Counted from the first letter of the stretch, positions 17,201 through 26,268 are shown. The stretch: 62,937 nucleotides of DNA from Ruminococcus sp. CAG:488 (GCA_000434055.1 HF999646.1:1-62937); one strand, 5' to 3'. Made by a program: numbers and translations. Notes: a model not told the origin generated them from the sequence alone.

Positions 17201-20200
17201 AAAAGGGTGCGGTTATTCCTGCCAAGGGTCACGATGAGGTGATTGATGCGGCGGTTGAGCCTACCTGCACCAAGGACGGTCTTACAGAGGGTCGTCACTG
17301 CAAAACCTGTAACGAGGTTATCGTTGCGCAGAAGGTTGTTAAGGCGCTCGGACATGATTATGTTGCGGTTGTAACGCCTCCGACATGCACACAGGACGGC
17401 TACACGACACACACCTGCTCACGCTGTCATGACAGCTATGTTGATTCGCACGTTGACAGCACGGGCACCGAGCACAGCTACGATTCAACAAAGGTTTACG
17501 AGCCGACCTGTACCGAGGACGGCTACACCGTTAAAATATGTTCAATTTGCGGACATGAGTTGAAGCTGGAGGACACGATCGTTCCGGCATACGGCCACAA
17601 GTTTACATACGAGGTTGTTGAGCCGACCTGCACAACGGGCGGTTATACGGTTCGCAAATGTACGGTTTGCGGATACAGCGACACGGTCGATAAGGTTGAC
17701 GCCTTGGGTCATGACTTTACCTCGGTTGTAACCGAGCCGACCTGTACCGAAAAGGGATATACAACGCTCACATGTAAACGTTGTAACCATACGGAAATTC
17801 CCGAGGAGTCGTATGTACCGGCACTCGGACACAAATACGTCGGTGTTGTAACAACTCCGGCAACCTGCACCGAAAACGGTGTCATGACATACACCTGTCA
17901 TTGCGGCGACAGCTACACCGAGATTATCCCGGCGACAAATCACAGCTATGACGGGGGCGTTGTAACCGCTCCGACCTGTCATGAGCGCGGTTACACGACC
18001 TATACTTGTAAAAAATGCGGACACACATATCAGGGCAACTTTGTCGAAGCTCTCGGCTGTGAATTCGGCGATTGGGTAATCGTCAAGAATGCAACCTGCA
18101 CCGAGAACGGACTTAAGAAGAGAACCTGTATTCGCGGTGACCGCTATGAAACAGAGGTTATTCCGGCTACCGGCCACAGCTATACGGCGGTTGTTACGGA
18201 ACCGACCTGCACCGAAAGAGGATATACAACCTATACCTGTCACTGCGGTCACAGCTATGTATCCGACTATACGGACGCAAGCGGACATAAGCTTGTAATT
18301 GATCCCGCCGTTGCACCTACCTGCACCGAATCGGGACTTACCGAGGGTAGTCACTGCTCCGTTTGCGGCGAAATTATCGTTGAACGTCAGACGGTTGCGG
18401 CACTCGGACATTCCTTCGGAAAATGGACTGTATCCAAGGTGGCAACCTGTACCGAAAAGGGTGAAGAGGAACGTTATTGCACCGTTTGCGGTATCAGAGA
18501 AGCAAGAGAGCTTGCAATGCTTCCGCATACTCCGGTAATTGATGCGGCGGTAGCTCCGACATATTCATCAACAGGACTTACAGAGGGCAGTCATTGCTCA
18601 AGCTGTAACGAAATCCTTAAAAAGCAAGAGGTTGTTGCCAAGCTCAAGCTTAACTGGGATACCTTTAAGCTTGCAATGTCTCAGCTTGAGGGCTATGCGA
18701 GCGACTACGCCAAGAACAACCCTGGTAAGGATCCCACAAAGCTTATGCTCAACTTCATCCGTACCGGTATCGACCGTTACAACGATGACGATTGGGTAAC
18801 AATGGCAGGTGCCGAGGAAACCGTTTTCGTCAACGAGGTTATCGCAAAGGACGAAATCAACGGCACTATCGCTTATGCGCTTCGTGAGATCGATTATCTT
18901 GAAATAACAATGCCGAACGGCGAAAAAATGGTATTCGACCATCTGTTCGGTTCGTTGAATATTTCAAGCAATAAGAACTATACTCAGTCAAACACAGACT
19001 TCGGCAGCTGGGCAGGCGATATTTGCGACTTGATGGAATATTCAAATCCGAGAGTAAAAGCAACAGAGCTTGACGCAATGACCGAAGAAATCAAAACAAA
19101 ATATTTCGGCGTTGACGATGTTGAGGAAAGCGGCTTCGGCTATGACGATATCAGAACCGACCTTGATGCCTTCTATATCGTTTACCAAATCACATCGGGC
19201 GCTTCATCGCTCAGCGAGATTTTTGAAAGCTACTATAACGAGGAGCTTTCGATGCGTTCAAGAGCGGCGTTCTTCCTGAACAACCGCTTCCCGGGCAGCC
19301 TGACAAATGCCGAGGTTCGTCAGTCGATTTTCACGACTTACAGAGATCACCTTTTGATTCAGCTTCTTGAATCGGGCAGGGGACTTTCGGGCCTTGATAC
19401 CCTCAGAGAGGCTTGCTGTTACGCATTTGCCGATTATCTTTATAATCTGGCAAAGGACGATCTGGTAGCTCCCGAGAAACCCGATAAGCCGACAGATGAC
19501 CCGAACAAGCCGGATATTTACAGCGTATTCTCTTCGAAGGATTCGATGCTTGCTCCGGGTATAACGCAGAACATCAGCTATGCTGTCGATTCGAACGGCG
19601 AGCAGATGGTATACTATATGTCAAAGTCGGACATCAACAGAAGCGATGTCAATATCTACGCAAACTATGCAAACAATGACGCTTCTTCATGGGCATTGTC
19701 AACTGTCAGCGAGCAGATGGCCGCCGCTCAGAAAAAGCATTCCAACCCCAACGACCCCGATAACTATATTGAAAATTACAATGCGGTTGTCGGCACAAAC
19801 GCCAACTTCTTCAACATGGGTACAGGTCAGCCGCTCGGCTTGCTTGTTATGAACGGCAAGGAGTATACCCCCATTTACACGAAGGAAAGAGAATATAATT
19901 TCTTTGCTATCCTCAAGGACGGCACACCGGTTATCGGAGAAGCCTCGGAATATAACAAATACAAGAACAATATTCAGGAGGCTGTCGGCGGTGCGGAAAT
20001 CCTTGTTAAGGACGGTGTAAATCAGTTCATCGGCAAAACAAGCGAAAAGATGCCGAGATGCTGCGTCGGTATTACGGCGGACGGACAGATTATAAATCTT
20101 GTACTTGACGGACGTCAGTATCCGTATTCGGTCGGCGCAACGTATTATGAGGTTGCACAGATTCTCATTGACGCAGGCTGTGTGGACGCTATGGAGCTTG

Positions 20201-23200
20201 ACGGCGGCGGATCCGCAACCTATGACGCAAAGCAGGAGGGCTCGGACGAGGTAACCGTTGTTAACCGCCCGTGCGACAGCGTGGAGCGTTCCGTAAGCTC
20301 ATCACTTGTAATCGTTTCCACGGCTGTAACTTCAAAGGAATTTGACCACGCTATCGTTAACACCGCAACGGACTACCTGACCGTAGGTTCTTCCTTCGAT
20401 GTTTCGCTGACAGGCGTCGGTGCGGCAGGAAATATGACCGAGATTCCGAAGAACGCAACACTCCGACTTTCCGATGAAACAGTCGGCACTCTCAACGGTA
20501 ATAAATTTACCGCCGTTGCAAAGGGCAAGGTCGATATTCAGGTTGTGGTTGACGGAAAGGTTGTCGGAAGCAAAACAATCGAGGTTATCACAAGACCCAC
20601 GGCTCTCAGCTTTACAAAGGATAATATCAACGTGATTTACGGCGTTGCTGAAGAGCTTCCGCTTGTTGCAACATACAAGAACAATCCCGTAACGTTCAAC
20701 ACGAACGATATCATCTTTGAAATGACCAATGATCTGGCAGGTGTAATGAACGGCTTCTCGTTCACCGGTAACGAAGCTTCGGGCGTTCGTAACGTTACCG
20801 TAACCGCTAAGGTCAAGACCGATGTCAATGTTAGCGCCAATATTTCCCTGCGCCTTTACAAGGCAGACGAAAGCATTTTCGATTTCGAAAAGGCAACGGC
20901 AGGTAACGAGTCCCTCGCATGGAACAGATCTGTTTCGAACTCTTATACAATCGACAACAAGCTTTACTATAAGGTAGATACAAACAAGGATTCTGTCGCT
21001 TCGTATGTATTTGCCATTGATATGAAATCGATTACCGCACCTGCACGCTTACAGCCCTTGATGGAATATCTCAACGGCTTTGCTGGCAACGTCGGTGAAA
21101 ATGCTACCCCATGGGATTATCTTCTCGCTTTGGGCGGACGTGTAAGCGACCTTACAAATGTTACCGTTACGGCGAAATTCCCCGAGGGAGTAGATGTCGA
21201 TGTTGAAAATCTGAGGTTTGTAAACGACTTCTTCAAGATCTCGTCATACAAATACGACGAAGCCACGCATACGCTTACAATCGTATGCAAGTGGACAAGA
21301 CAGACTGAGGGTATCGATCCGTCAACGGCAAACTCGATCGGTATTCTCTCCGGTGTTAAGATTACACCGAAGAAGAACGCCCAAAAGGATAAGGACGGAT
21401 TGATCAATATTGATGTAACGGGTAATGTCTCTTACGATATTTATCTTGATACAACACAGCTTTACAAGTTCGCAAAGGATCCGGAAAATCAGAAGAAATA
21501 CGGCATTTATGAGTATATCAATCCGAATGATCCGGAGGACGCAGGCGGACACTTCTCCGACACATATGTTACGTTTGAGGATCACTTCTCACTTGACGAA
21601 AAGCCCCTCAACGGTTGGATAAGCCCGAACGGTGAACAGTTCTATTACTATGTGAACAACAAAAAGGTCACGGGTATTTACTGCGCACCCGATCAGGACG
21701 GTTCGGACAAGAGCTATTATTACAGCTTCGATAACGACGGCGCTTGCACAGGCAAGCTGACAGGTCTTTTCTATGACAATACCGCAAAGGCTTACCGCTA
21801 TGCCCGTCACGGAGAGCTTCAAAAGGGCTGGGTAATGATAGACAACAGCTGGTACAACTTCGAAAATTCATATAACGCACAGACCGGCTCAAAGGCATTC
21901 GGCAGTGTAACTTATGAATTTGAGGATAACGGACGCCTGAAGCACGGCGTTTGGGCAAAGACTGTTTTCGGTACAAAGTATTATTACGGCCCGGGTTGCT
22001 ACAACAGGGGCTGGGCTACAATCGACGGCAACAGGTATTACTTCGAGAACGGTTACCGCTACGAAGGCTACCGCATGATATTCAAGGCAAATGTACGTTA
22101 TTGGTACGATTTCGGTGATGACGGTATTTGCAAGGATGAGGTTGTTCCCACAGGCTTCTATGAGGACGAAAAGGGTCTCAGCTATGTAATCGACGGCATT
22201 GGTGTATACGGCCTTTATAAGATTGACGGCAGTTACTACTGCTTCGATTATTACGGTTATGCAAGAAAGGGCTTCGTCAACGTGGGCGAATCGCACTGTG
22301 ATCTGAATCCCGGCAATTATTACTTCGGCGACGATTACAAGGCTGTTAACGGCATTGCAAAGAATCAGAATGGCGACTTGGTTTATTACAGAAACGGTCG
22401 TCCGGCAATGGTAGGTCTTGTTGAGGTTGACGGCGACTACTACTTCGCAGGCGGTGCAAACGGTGAAGTTTCCATCAACAAAAAGCAGTACACATGGGCG
22501 AACACCACTTCGATTCCGAACGGAACCTACGAATTCGGCCCCGACGGCAAGATGCTCAACGGCATTGTCGAAAAGGACGGAACTCTCTACTACTACGAAA
22601 CAGGAAAGTCGAAGATGGCAGGTCTTGTCATGGTTGACGGCGCTTACTACTTTGCAGGCGGTGCAAACGGCGAGGTTTCGGTAAACAAGGTTCAGTATGT
22701 ATGGCAGGATAACGGAATCAAGCTCGAAAATCCCAACTGCGAGTTCGGTGCCGACGGCAAGATGCTTGACGGTATCGTAAACAAGAACGGTACGCTCTAC
22801 TACTATGTAATGGGCAGACCGAAGATGGCAGGACTTATCGAGGTTGACGGCGCTTATTACTTCGCAGGCGGAGCAAATGGCGAGATTTCGGTAAACAAAG
22901 TCCAGTATGTATGGCAGGATAACGGAATCAAGCTCGAAAATCCCAACTGCGAGTTCGGTGCCGACGGCAAGATGCTTGACGGTATCGTAAACAAGAACGG
23001 TACGCTCTACTACTATGTAATGGGCAGACCGAAGATGGCAGGACTTATCGAAATTGACGGCGATTACTACTTCGCAGGCGGAGCAAACGGCGAGCTTGCC
23101 GTAAGCAAGGTTCAGAATGTTTGGAAAGCCAACGGTATCAGCCTTTCAAACCCGAACTGCGAATTCGGTGCCGACGGTAAGATGCTTAACGGCATTATCG

Positions 23201-23811
23201 AAAGAGACGGTAAGCTTTATTACTACGAAATGGGCAGACCGAAGGCGGCAGGACTTGTTGAGGTTGACGGCGACTACTACTTCGCCGGCGGCGAAAACGG
23301 TGAAATACTGGTCAATGTAAAGCAATACACATGGGCAAACAGCACGTCGCTTCCGAACGGAACATATGAATTCGGCGCAGACGGCAAGATGCTCAACGGT
23401 ATTGTCGAAAAGGACGGCACGCTTTATTACTACGAAATGGGTAAAACCAAAACCGCAGGCCTTATTCAAATCGACGGCGACTACTATTTCGCAGGCGGTG
23501 CTAACGGTGAAATTACCGTTAACAAAAAGCAGTATGTATGGCAGAGCAACGGCTTATTGCCCGAGGATAACTACGAGTTTGGTGCCGACGGCAAGATGCT
23601 CAACGGCTTTGTCACAAGGGACGACGGTATTTACTATTACGATACAGGTAAATACGGCAGAGTCGGTTTGAACCTGATTGACGGTGATTACTACTTTGTC
23701 GGCTATTACGGTAAGCTGTATACTAACGGTACTTACTATGTATGGGAAACCAACGGTTACTCAATTTGTATGAACTATACATTTGACGAAACCGGTAAGC
23801 TGGTGAAATAA
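14296..23811 (+). CDS. Giant secreted protein: Cys-repeat array, phosphodiester glycosidase (NAGPA) domain, Ig-like domain, CW glycan-binding repeats
   Basis: 3171 residues from ATG 14296, which has AAGGAGG at 14281-14287; an in-frame ATG at 14272 lies before that site and is not preferred. Order: signal peptide (about 1-33); a beta-rich N-terminal region; about 17 Cys repeats of 37-43 residues (about 773-1455), most with a PTCTE-type Cys, a CxxC pair and a final GH. A helical region (about 1455-1730) comes next. Then a domain with the NAGPA/DUF2233 signature (NANFFNMG, later ELDGGGS with D1969), an Ig-like Big_2 domain near 2020-2085 and tyrosine-rich CW-type repeats to the end (about 2436-3171), seven of them 69-70 residues apart. 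NAGPA domains cleave sugar-1-phosphodiesters. It lies between the polymerase and flippase genes, so it may trim, bind or organise the polymer at the surface. Confidence 0.88.
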   Translation: MRRVSKRIISLFLVLVMLLAMIPAGTVLASAASGSLDMTAEGLTATYAGDGTWTGGGNVAHGTVTGKGSLFKQSQSGSLTFTNTRSQAGYISFDYKITENTGSVTIAGNTVTGSGSYAPSAALGSGETVQVVIKSGKGNDKTTSIELTNINLVVDVSATTTFKAPINGSYTVNGESITKDTAKTQSSTVAYKLVAKPATGYNFIGWYSSAINGYFDYNSTTTLNVESDTVVYPVFVSSSMAVFQVGFNLYTDLNKANAAAEADSSKQIVLSHSGILAAGTYKISKGVNLLIPFDSANTATFGDEPECTMTYAAPTMYSCLTMADGAVINCYGNINVNATQLASSTRTAGRVCGAYGAIQMTSGSQIKLKSGSALYAYGYIGGEGLVWGESGSKVYQFMQIEDWRGGNDSSSLLSSLKNNSFLFSQYYLQNVEAELRIDSGCTMYGTAAIAAGLGSSKSPSQACAAIVGKDEGMFHITSGYATLKYDATTDRMTLDFYGDLVTDAISMSIKLTVVSSSMNTADYILALPMNYTINIKSGSNVTFAQKFKLLPGTAINVEKGATAIVSSGGAVYLYDVDDWMSGTYTYNKNIFQLPYVFAKKGAPVTRSVKENSVLRVDGTLIANGPIYSTKSVTNGGDAVIKGKGVYVSNVHGSTDLKEVTGSNTTLKTIACVPVRGTIAGHSGYNSFAIGTYRSLNGNCWYQRAVTANGFTVVSGGVQDGVNVYVADTKDATVTLVLTTEQPCVTLPTNAKVAVSGNKYTLTEIKSNVTIVAKQHNPVVSVPAKAPDCLNGGYTAEEKCSVCGTVVSPSVSVPATGHKEEIIPGKEATCTENGLTEGKKCSVCGEIIVAQEVIKAHGHSEKTVPGKAPTCTENGLTAGKVCSVCGAVIEKQEIIPATGHTYTTVVTAPTCEEDGYTTHTCACGYSYVDNIVKATGHSYTITVDGTYKAPTCTEDGKEADLKCAKCGAVKKGAVIPAKGHDEVIDAAVEPTCTKDGLTEGRHCKTCNEVIVAQKVVKALGHDYVAVVTPPTCTQDGYTTHTCSRCHDSYVDSHVDSTGTEHSYDSTKVYEPTCTEDGYTVKICSICGHELKLEDTIVPAYGHKFTYEVVEPTCTTGGYTVRKCTVCGYSDTVDKVDALGHDFTSVVTEPTCTEKGYTTLTCKRCNHTEIPEESYVPALGHKYVGVVTTPATCTENGVMTYTCHCGDSYTEIIPATNHSYDGGVVTAPTCHERGYTTYTCKKCGHTYQGNFVEALGCEFGDWVIVKNATCTENGLKKRTCIRGDRYETEVIPATGHSYTAVVTEPTCTERGYTTYTCHCGHSYVSDYTDASGHKLVIDPAVAPTCTESGLTEGSHCSVCGEIIVERQTVAALGHSFGKWTVSKVATCTEKGEEERYCTVCGIREARELAMLPHTPVIDAAVAPTYSSTGLTEGSHCSSCNEILKKQEVVAKLKLNWDTFKLAMSQLEGYASDYAKNNPGKDPTKLMLNFIRTGIDRYNDDDWVTMAGAEETVFVNEVIAKDEINGTIAYALREIDYLEITMPNGEKMVFDHLFGSLNISSNKNYTQSNTDFGSWAGDICDLMEYSNPRVKATELDAMTEEIKTKYFGVDDVEESGFGYDDIRTDLDAFYIVYQITSGASSLSEIFESYYNEELSMRSRAAFFLNNRFPGSLTNAEVRQSIFTTYRDHLLIQLLESGRGLSGLDTLREACCYAFADYLYNLAKDDLVAPEKPDKPTDDPNKPDIYSVFSSKDSMLAPGITQNISYAVDSNGEQMVYYMSKSDINRSDVNIYANYANNDASSWALSTVSEQMAAAQKKHSNPNDPDNYIENYNAVVGTNANFFNMGTGQPLGLLVMNGKEYTPIYTKEREYNFFAILKDGTPVIGEASEYNKYKNNIQEAVGGAEILVKDGVNQFIGKTSEKMPRCCVGITADGQIINLVLDGRQYPYSVGATYYEVAQILIDAGCVDAMELDGGGSATYDAKQEGSDEVTVVNRPCDSVERSVSSSLVIVSTAVTSKEFDHAIVNTATDYLTVGSSFDVSLTGVGAAGNMTEIPKNATLRLSDETVGTLNGNKFTAVAKGKVDIQVVVDGKVVGSKTIEVITRPTALSFTKDNINVIYGVAEELPLVATYKNNPVTFNTNDIIFEMTNDLAGVMNGFSFTGNEASGVRNVTVTAKVKTDVNVSANISLRLYKADESIFDFEKATAGNESLAWNRSVSNSYTIDNKLYYKVDTNKDSVASYVFAIDMKSITAPARLQPLMEYLNGFAGNVGENATPWDYLLALGGRVSDLTNVTVTAKFPEGVDVDVENLRFVNDFFKISSYKYDEATHTLTIVCKWTRQTEGIDPSTANSIGILSGVKITPKKNAQKDKDGLINIDVTGNVSYDIYLDTTQLYKFAKDPENQKKYGIYEYINPNDPEDAGGHFSDTYVTFEDHFSLDEKPLNGWISPNGEQFYYYVNNKKVTGIYCAPDQDGSDKSYYYSFDNDGACTGKLTGLFYDNTAKAYRYARHGELQKGWVMIDNSWYNFENSYNAQTGSKAFGSVTYEFEDNGRLKHGVWAKTVFGTKYYYGPGCYNRGWATIDGNRYYFENGYRYEGYRMIFKANVRYWYDFGDDGICKDEVVPTGFYEDEKGLSYVIDGIGVYGLYKIDGSYYCFDYYGYARKGFVNVGESHCDLNPGNYYFGDDYKAVNGIAKNQNGDLVYYRNGRPAMVGLVEVDGDYYFAGGANGEVSINKKQYTWANTTSIPNGTYEFGPDGKMLNGIVEKDGTLYYYETGKSKMAGLVMVDGAYYFAGGANGEVSVNKVQYVWQDNGIKLENPNCEFGADGKMLDGIVNKNGTLYYYVMGRPKMAGLIEVDGAYYFAGGANGEISVNKVQYVWQDNGIKLENPNCEFGADGKMLDGIVNKNGTLYYYVMGRPKMAGLIEIDGDYYFAGGANGELAVSKVQNVWKANGISLSNPNCEFGADGKMLNGIIERDGKLYYYEMGRPKAAGLVEVDGDYYFAGGENGEILVNVKQYTWANSTSLPNGTYEFGADGKMLNGIVEKDGTLYYYEMGKTKTAGLIQIDGDYYFAGGANGEITVNKKQYVWQSNGLLPEDNYEFGADGKMLNGFVTRDDGIYYYDTGKYGRVGLNLIDGDYYFVGYYGKLYTNGTYYVWETNGYSICMNYTFDETGKLVK
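22414..23700 (+). repeat. 70-residue CW-type tandem repeats in the giant gene
   Basis: Units start at about 22414, 22621, 22831, 23041, 23251, 23458 and 23668, with spacings of 207 or 210 bp. Each begins with GL-x2-(V/I)DG-x-YYF and later has EFG-x-DGKMLNG and LYYYxxG. Within them, 22693-22841 and 22903-23051 are identical over 149 bp at an offset of exactly 210 bp, so the array is still changing by unequal recombination. Confidence 0.9.
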
Positions 23812-23821
23812 TCATGAAATG

Positions 23822-23884
23822 GGGCTGTCGCATTTAGCGCAGAGCAAAACGGTTTCTGCATCTAAATACGACAGCCCTATTGGA
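23822..23884 (+). terminator. Long hairpin between the giant gene and the flippase gene
   Basis: The arms 23822-23830 and 23869-23877 are a perfect 9-bp match. The stem continues inward with ATTTAG/CTAAAT and GCAGA/TCTGC segments, giving more than 20 pairs around a short A-rich loop. Only a weak T-rich tail (TATTGG) follows, so it may act as a partial terminator or an RNA-stabilising stem that lowers expression of the flippase and sortase genes relative to upstream genes. Confidence 0.6.
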
Positions 23885-23932
23885 GTATTCTAAAGCAAAA
23901 AGCGTAAAAATAATTTTGGAAGATTGATTTTA

Positions 23933-25243
23933 ATGAAGAATGCCAAGGTATTTACAAATGCAAAGTGGATTATAATTTGCAAAATCATTCAGTCGGTTTT
24001 GCAGCTTTTGGTCGGTATGTTAAGCGCCCGTTATCTGGGCCCGTCTAACTACGGTTTGATTAACTATGCCGCCTCAATAACCGCTTTTGCAATGCCGATT
24101 ATGAAAATGGGACTTGACGCAACGCTTGTCTTTGAATTGGTAAAAAATCCGAAGCAAGAGGGCAGGGTGCTCGGCACATCGTTGGGCATGAATGTTATAT
24201 CCTCGTTTTTGAGCATAATCGGCGTTTCGTTTTTTGCTTATTTGGCTAACCCCGACGACCGACAAACTCTCATTGTCTGCGTTGTATATAGTCTCTCGGT
24301 TTTCTTTGCGGCGCTGGAAATGATTGAATACTGGTTCCAGTATAAATTGCTTTCCAAGTATTCGTCTGTGGTTATGCTTATTTCCTATGTTGCCGTTTCG
24401 GCTTATAAGATATTCCTGCTCGTAACGCAAAAGAACGTAGTTTGGTTTGCTTTTTCTCATTCGATCGAATACGGCTTGATCGCATTTTGTCTTATATTAC
24501 TGTATTTCAGAAAAAGCGGTGATAAGCTGGTTTTCTCGTTCAGTCTTGCAAAGGACATGTTTTATAAAAGTAAATATTACATTTTTGCGTCGATATTGGT
24601 TGTTGTTTTTCAGAATATTGACAAGCTCCTGCTTACCGAGCTGTCGGGTACCGAATCAACGGGCTATTATTCCGCCGCAGTAACCTGCACGGTGATAACG
24701 CAGTTTGTATTTACGGCTATCATAGACTCGTTCAGACCGGAAATTTTGAAGCAGAAGAAAGAGGACGAAAAAGAATACGAAACATCGCTTATTTCTCTTT
24801 ACAGTATAGTTATATATCTGTCATTGCTTCAGAGCGTGGCTTTCACCGTGTTTGCAAAGCCGATTGTCTATGTCATGTACGGCAAGGATTTCATGCCCAC
24901 CGTGAAGATACTGCAAATCCTGATTTGGTATTTTACCTTTTCCATTATCGGCACGGTTCGAAACGTCTGGATTTTGGCAGAGGACAAGCAGAAGTACCTG
25001 TGGGGAATAAACCTGATGGGTGCGGCGTTCAGTGCGATCCTCAACTTCATTTTGATTCCTCATTTTGATGCGATAGGTGCCGCAATAGCGTCGTTCTTTA
25101 CTCAGCTTTTCACGAATTTCATCTTAGGCTTCATCTTAAGACCGTTAAGGCCGAACAACAGGCTTATATTGAAATCCTTGAATCCGAAGATATTCTTTGC
25201 GAATATAAGCTCGATAGTGAAAATGCTGTTGAAAAGACAATGA
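23933..25243 (+). CDS. Wzx/MOP-superfamily polysaccharide flippase
   Basis: 436 residues from ATG 23933 (GGAAG at about 23918); an in-frame TTG at 23924 is weaker. About twelve to fourteen membrane segments are present, with the typical N-terminal LSARYLGPSNYGLINYAAS of Wzx-type oligosaccharide transporters. It moves lipid-linked repeat units across the membrane for the Wzy-type polymerase. It follows the giant gene and the hairpin at 23822 and precedes the sortase gene by 36 bp. Confidence 0.92.
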   Translation: MKNAKVFTNAKWIIICKIIQSVLQLLVGMLSARYLGPSNYGLINYAASITAFAMPIMKMGLDATLVFELVKNPKQEGRVLGTSLGMNVISSFLSIIGVSFFAYLANPDDRQTLIVCVVYSLSVFFAALEMIEYWFQYKLLSKYSSVVMLISYVAVSAYKIFLLVTQKNVVWFAFSHSIEYGLIAFCLILLYFRKSGDKLVFSFSLAKDMFYKSKYYIFASILVVVFQNIDKLLLTELSGTESTGYYSAAVTCTVITQFVFTAIIDSFRPEILKQKKEDEKEYETSLISLYSIVIYLSLLQSVAFTVFAKPIVYVMYGKDFMPTVKILQILIWYFTFSIIGTVRNVWILAEDKQKYLWGINLMGAAFSAILNFILIPHFDAIGAAIASFFTQLFTNFILGFILRPLRPNNRLILKSLNPKIFFANISSIVKMLLKRQ

Positions 25244-25279
25244 TTTTGCATACAGAGCTGTCAAAGGCAGGGGTGAAAA

Positions 25280-26080
25280 ATGGACATTAAAAAGAAAAAA
25301 AGGCTGATGACAGCGGGGATTATCCTCTGCGCCGCCGTGTTTGTTTTCTCGGGTGTAATACTTGCTCGGGAATACATCGACCAAAAAAGAAGAGCCGAAG
25401 CCTTTGAAAGGGTTGCAAGTCTGGTTGAAACCGACGGTGAAAACGGCTCGGCGGCGAACGACTCGGAGCAGGATGCGAATAAAGCCGCCGCTTACAATAA
25501 ATATTCGAAGGTATACGCTCAAAACAACGATTTTATCGGCTGGATCACGGTTCCGGATACCCGAATCAACTACCCTGTTATGCAGTCAAAGAACAATCCG
25601 AATTTTTATTTGTACCATGACTTTGAAAAGGCGTACAGCAAATTCGGAGTGCCGTTCATGCAGGAAAACTGCGATGTTGCGACCTCCGATAACCTGATAA
25701 TGTACGGCCATAATATGTATAACGGCAGTATGTTCACCGATCTTTGCAAGTATATTGACGAGGACTTTTACCGTGATCATAAGTACATTCGCTTTGACAC
25801 CATGGAGGGCTTCGGTGAATACGAGGTCATTGCCGCCTTCAAGACGGTGGCTTACTCCGATGATGGGTTTAGATACGATCGCTTTGTCCGAGCCGAGCGA
25901 AAGGAAGATTTTGACGAATACGTTGCCAAGTGCAAGAAGCTGTCGTTCTATGATACGGGCGTGACCGCCAAATACGGCGACAAGCTCATAACGCTCTCAA
26001 CCTGCGAGTTTTCAAGGCAAAACGGACGCATGGTTGTTGTTGCGAAGAAGGTCAATGACAGGTTTGAAACAATATCATAA
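25280..26080 (+). CDS. srtB: Class B sortase
   Basis: 266 residues. An N-terminal membrane anchor (about 10-28) and a charged linker lead to the sortase fold. Catalytic H144 (YGHNMYNG), C242 (TLSTCEFS) and R250 (QNGRM) are in place. The extra helix after the His (FTDLCKYIDEDFYRDH) is the class B mark. Class B enzymes attach NPxTx-type proteins to the wall. The best partner in the window is the NPATG protein at 3876-4565, the fourth gene of this run. It is the last gene before a terminator-like hairpin at 26085. Pili-type class C features are absent. Confidence 0.92.
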   Translation: MDIKKKKRLMTAGIILCAAVFVFSGVILAREYIDQKRRAEAFERVASLVETDGENGSAANDSEQDANKAAAYNKYSKVYAQNNDFIGWITVPDTRINYPVMQSKNNPNFYLYHDFEKAYSKFGVPFMQENCDVATSDNLIMYGHNMYNGSMFTDLCKYIDEDFYRDHKYIRFDTMEGFGEYEVIAAFKTVAYSDDGFRYDRFVRAERKEDFDEYVAKCKKLSFYDTGVTAKYGDKLITLSTCEFSRQNGRMVVVAKKVNDRFETIS

Positions 26081-26084
26081 CGAA

Positions 26085-26126
26085 TAAGGCACAGCAGAAT
26101 TTGTGAACTGATGTGCCTTAATTTAT
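26085..26126 (+). terminator. Terminator after the sortase gene
   Basis: The arms 26085-26093 and 26112-26120 are a perfect 9-bp inverted repeat (TAAGGCACA) with a T-rich tail (ATTTATT). It ends the EPS run and lies between converging genes, since the truncated minus-strand gene at 26129 ends just beyond it. Confidence 0.7.
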
Positions 26127-26128
26127 TG

Positions 26129-26268
26129 TTAAAGAATATCAATAACCTTTTTTATATCCGATTCGATGCAGATTGCCTGCTTTTCGATTTCCGAGGGACA
26201 AACCGCATCGCCGTAGTTTACGCACGCATATGTTGCCTTCGGATTTTTTGCCGTCATCTGCGTGCACA
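26129..26268 (-). pseudogene. C-terminal remnant of an unrecognised gene
   Basis: The minus strand has an open frame of about 46 codons that ends in TAA (26129-26131), just past the terminator. It reads like the end of a real protein: normal codon use and a Cys-containing, mixed alpha/beta tail ending KKVIDIL. It stops abruptly where RHS homology starts at about 26269, so its 5' part was replaced by the RHS block. I do not recognise the family. Confidence 0.45.

Noticed and set aside
16177..18528. Two long minus-strand ORFs (411 and 328 codons) opposite the Cys array
   Set aside because: They are antisense shadows of the repeat array: their composition follows the repeated plus-strand codons, they have no ribosome binding site and no recognisable protein features.
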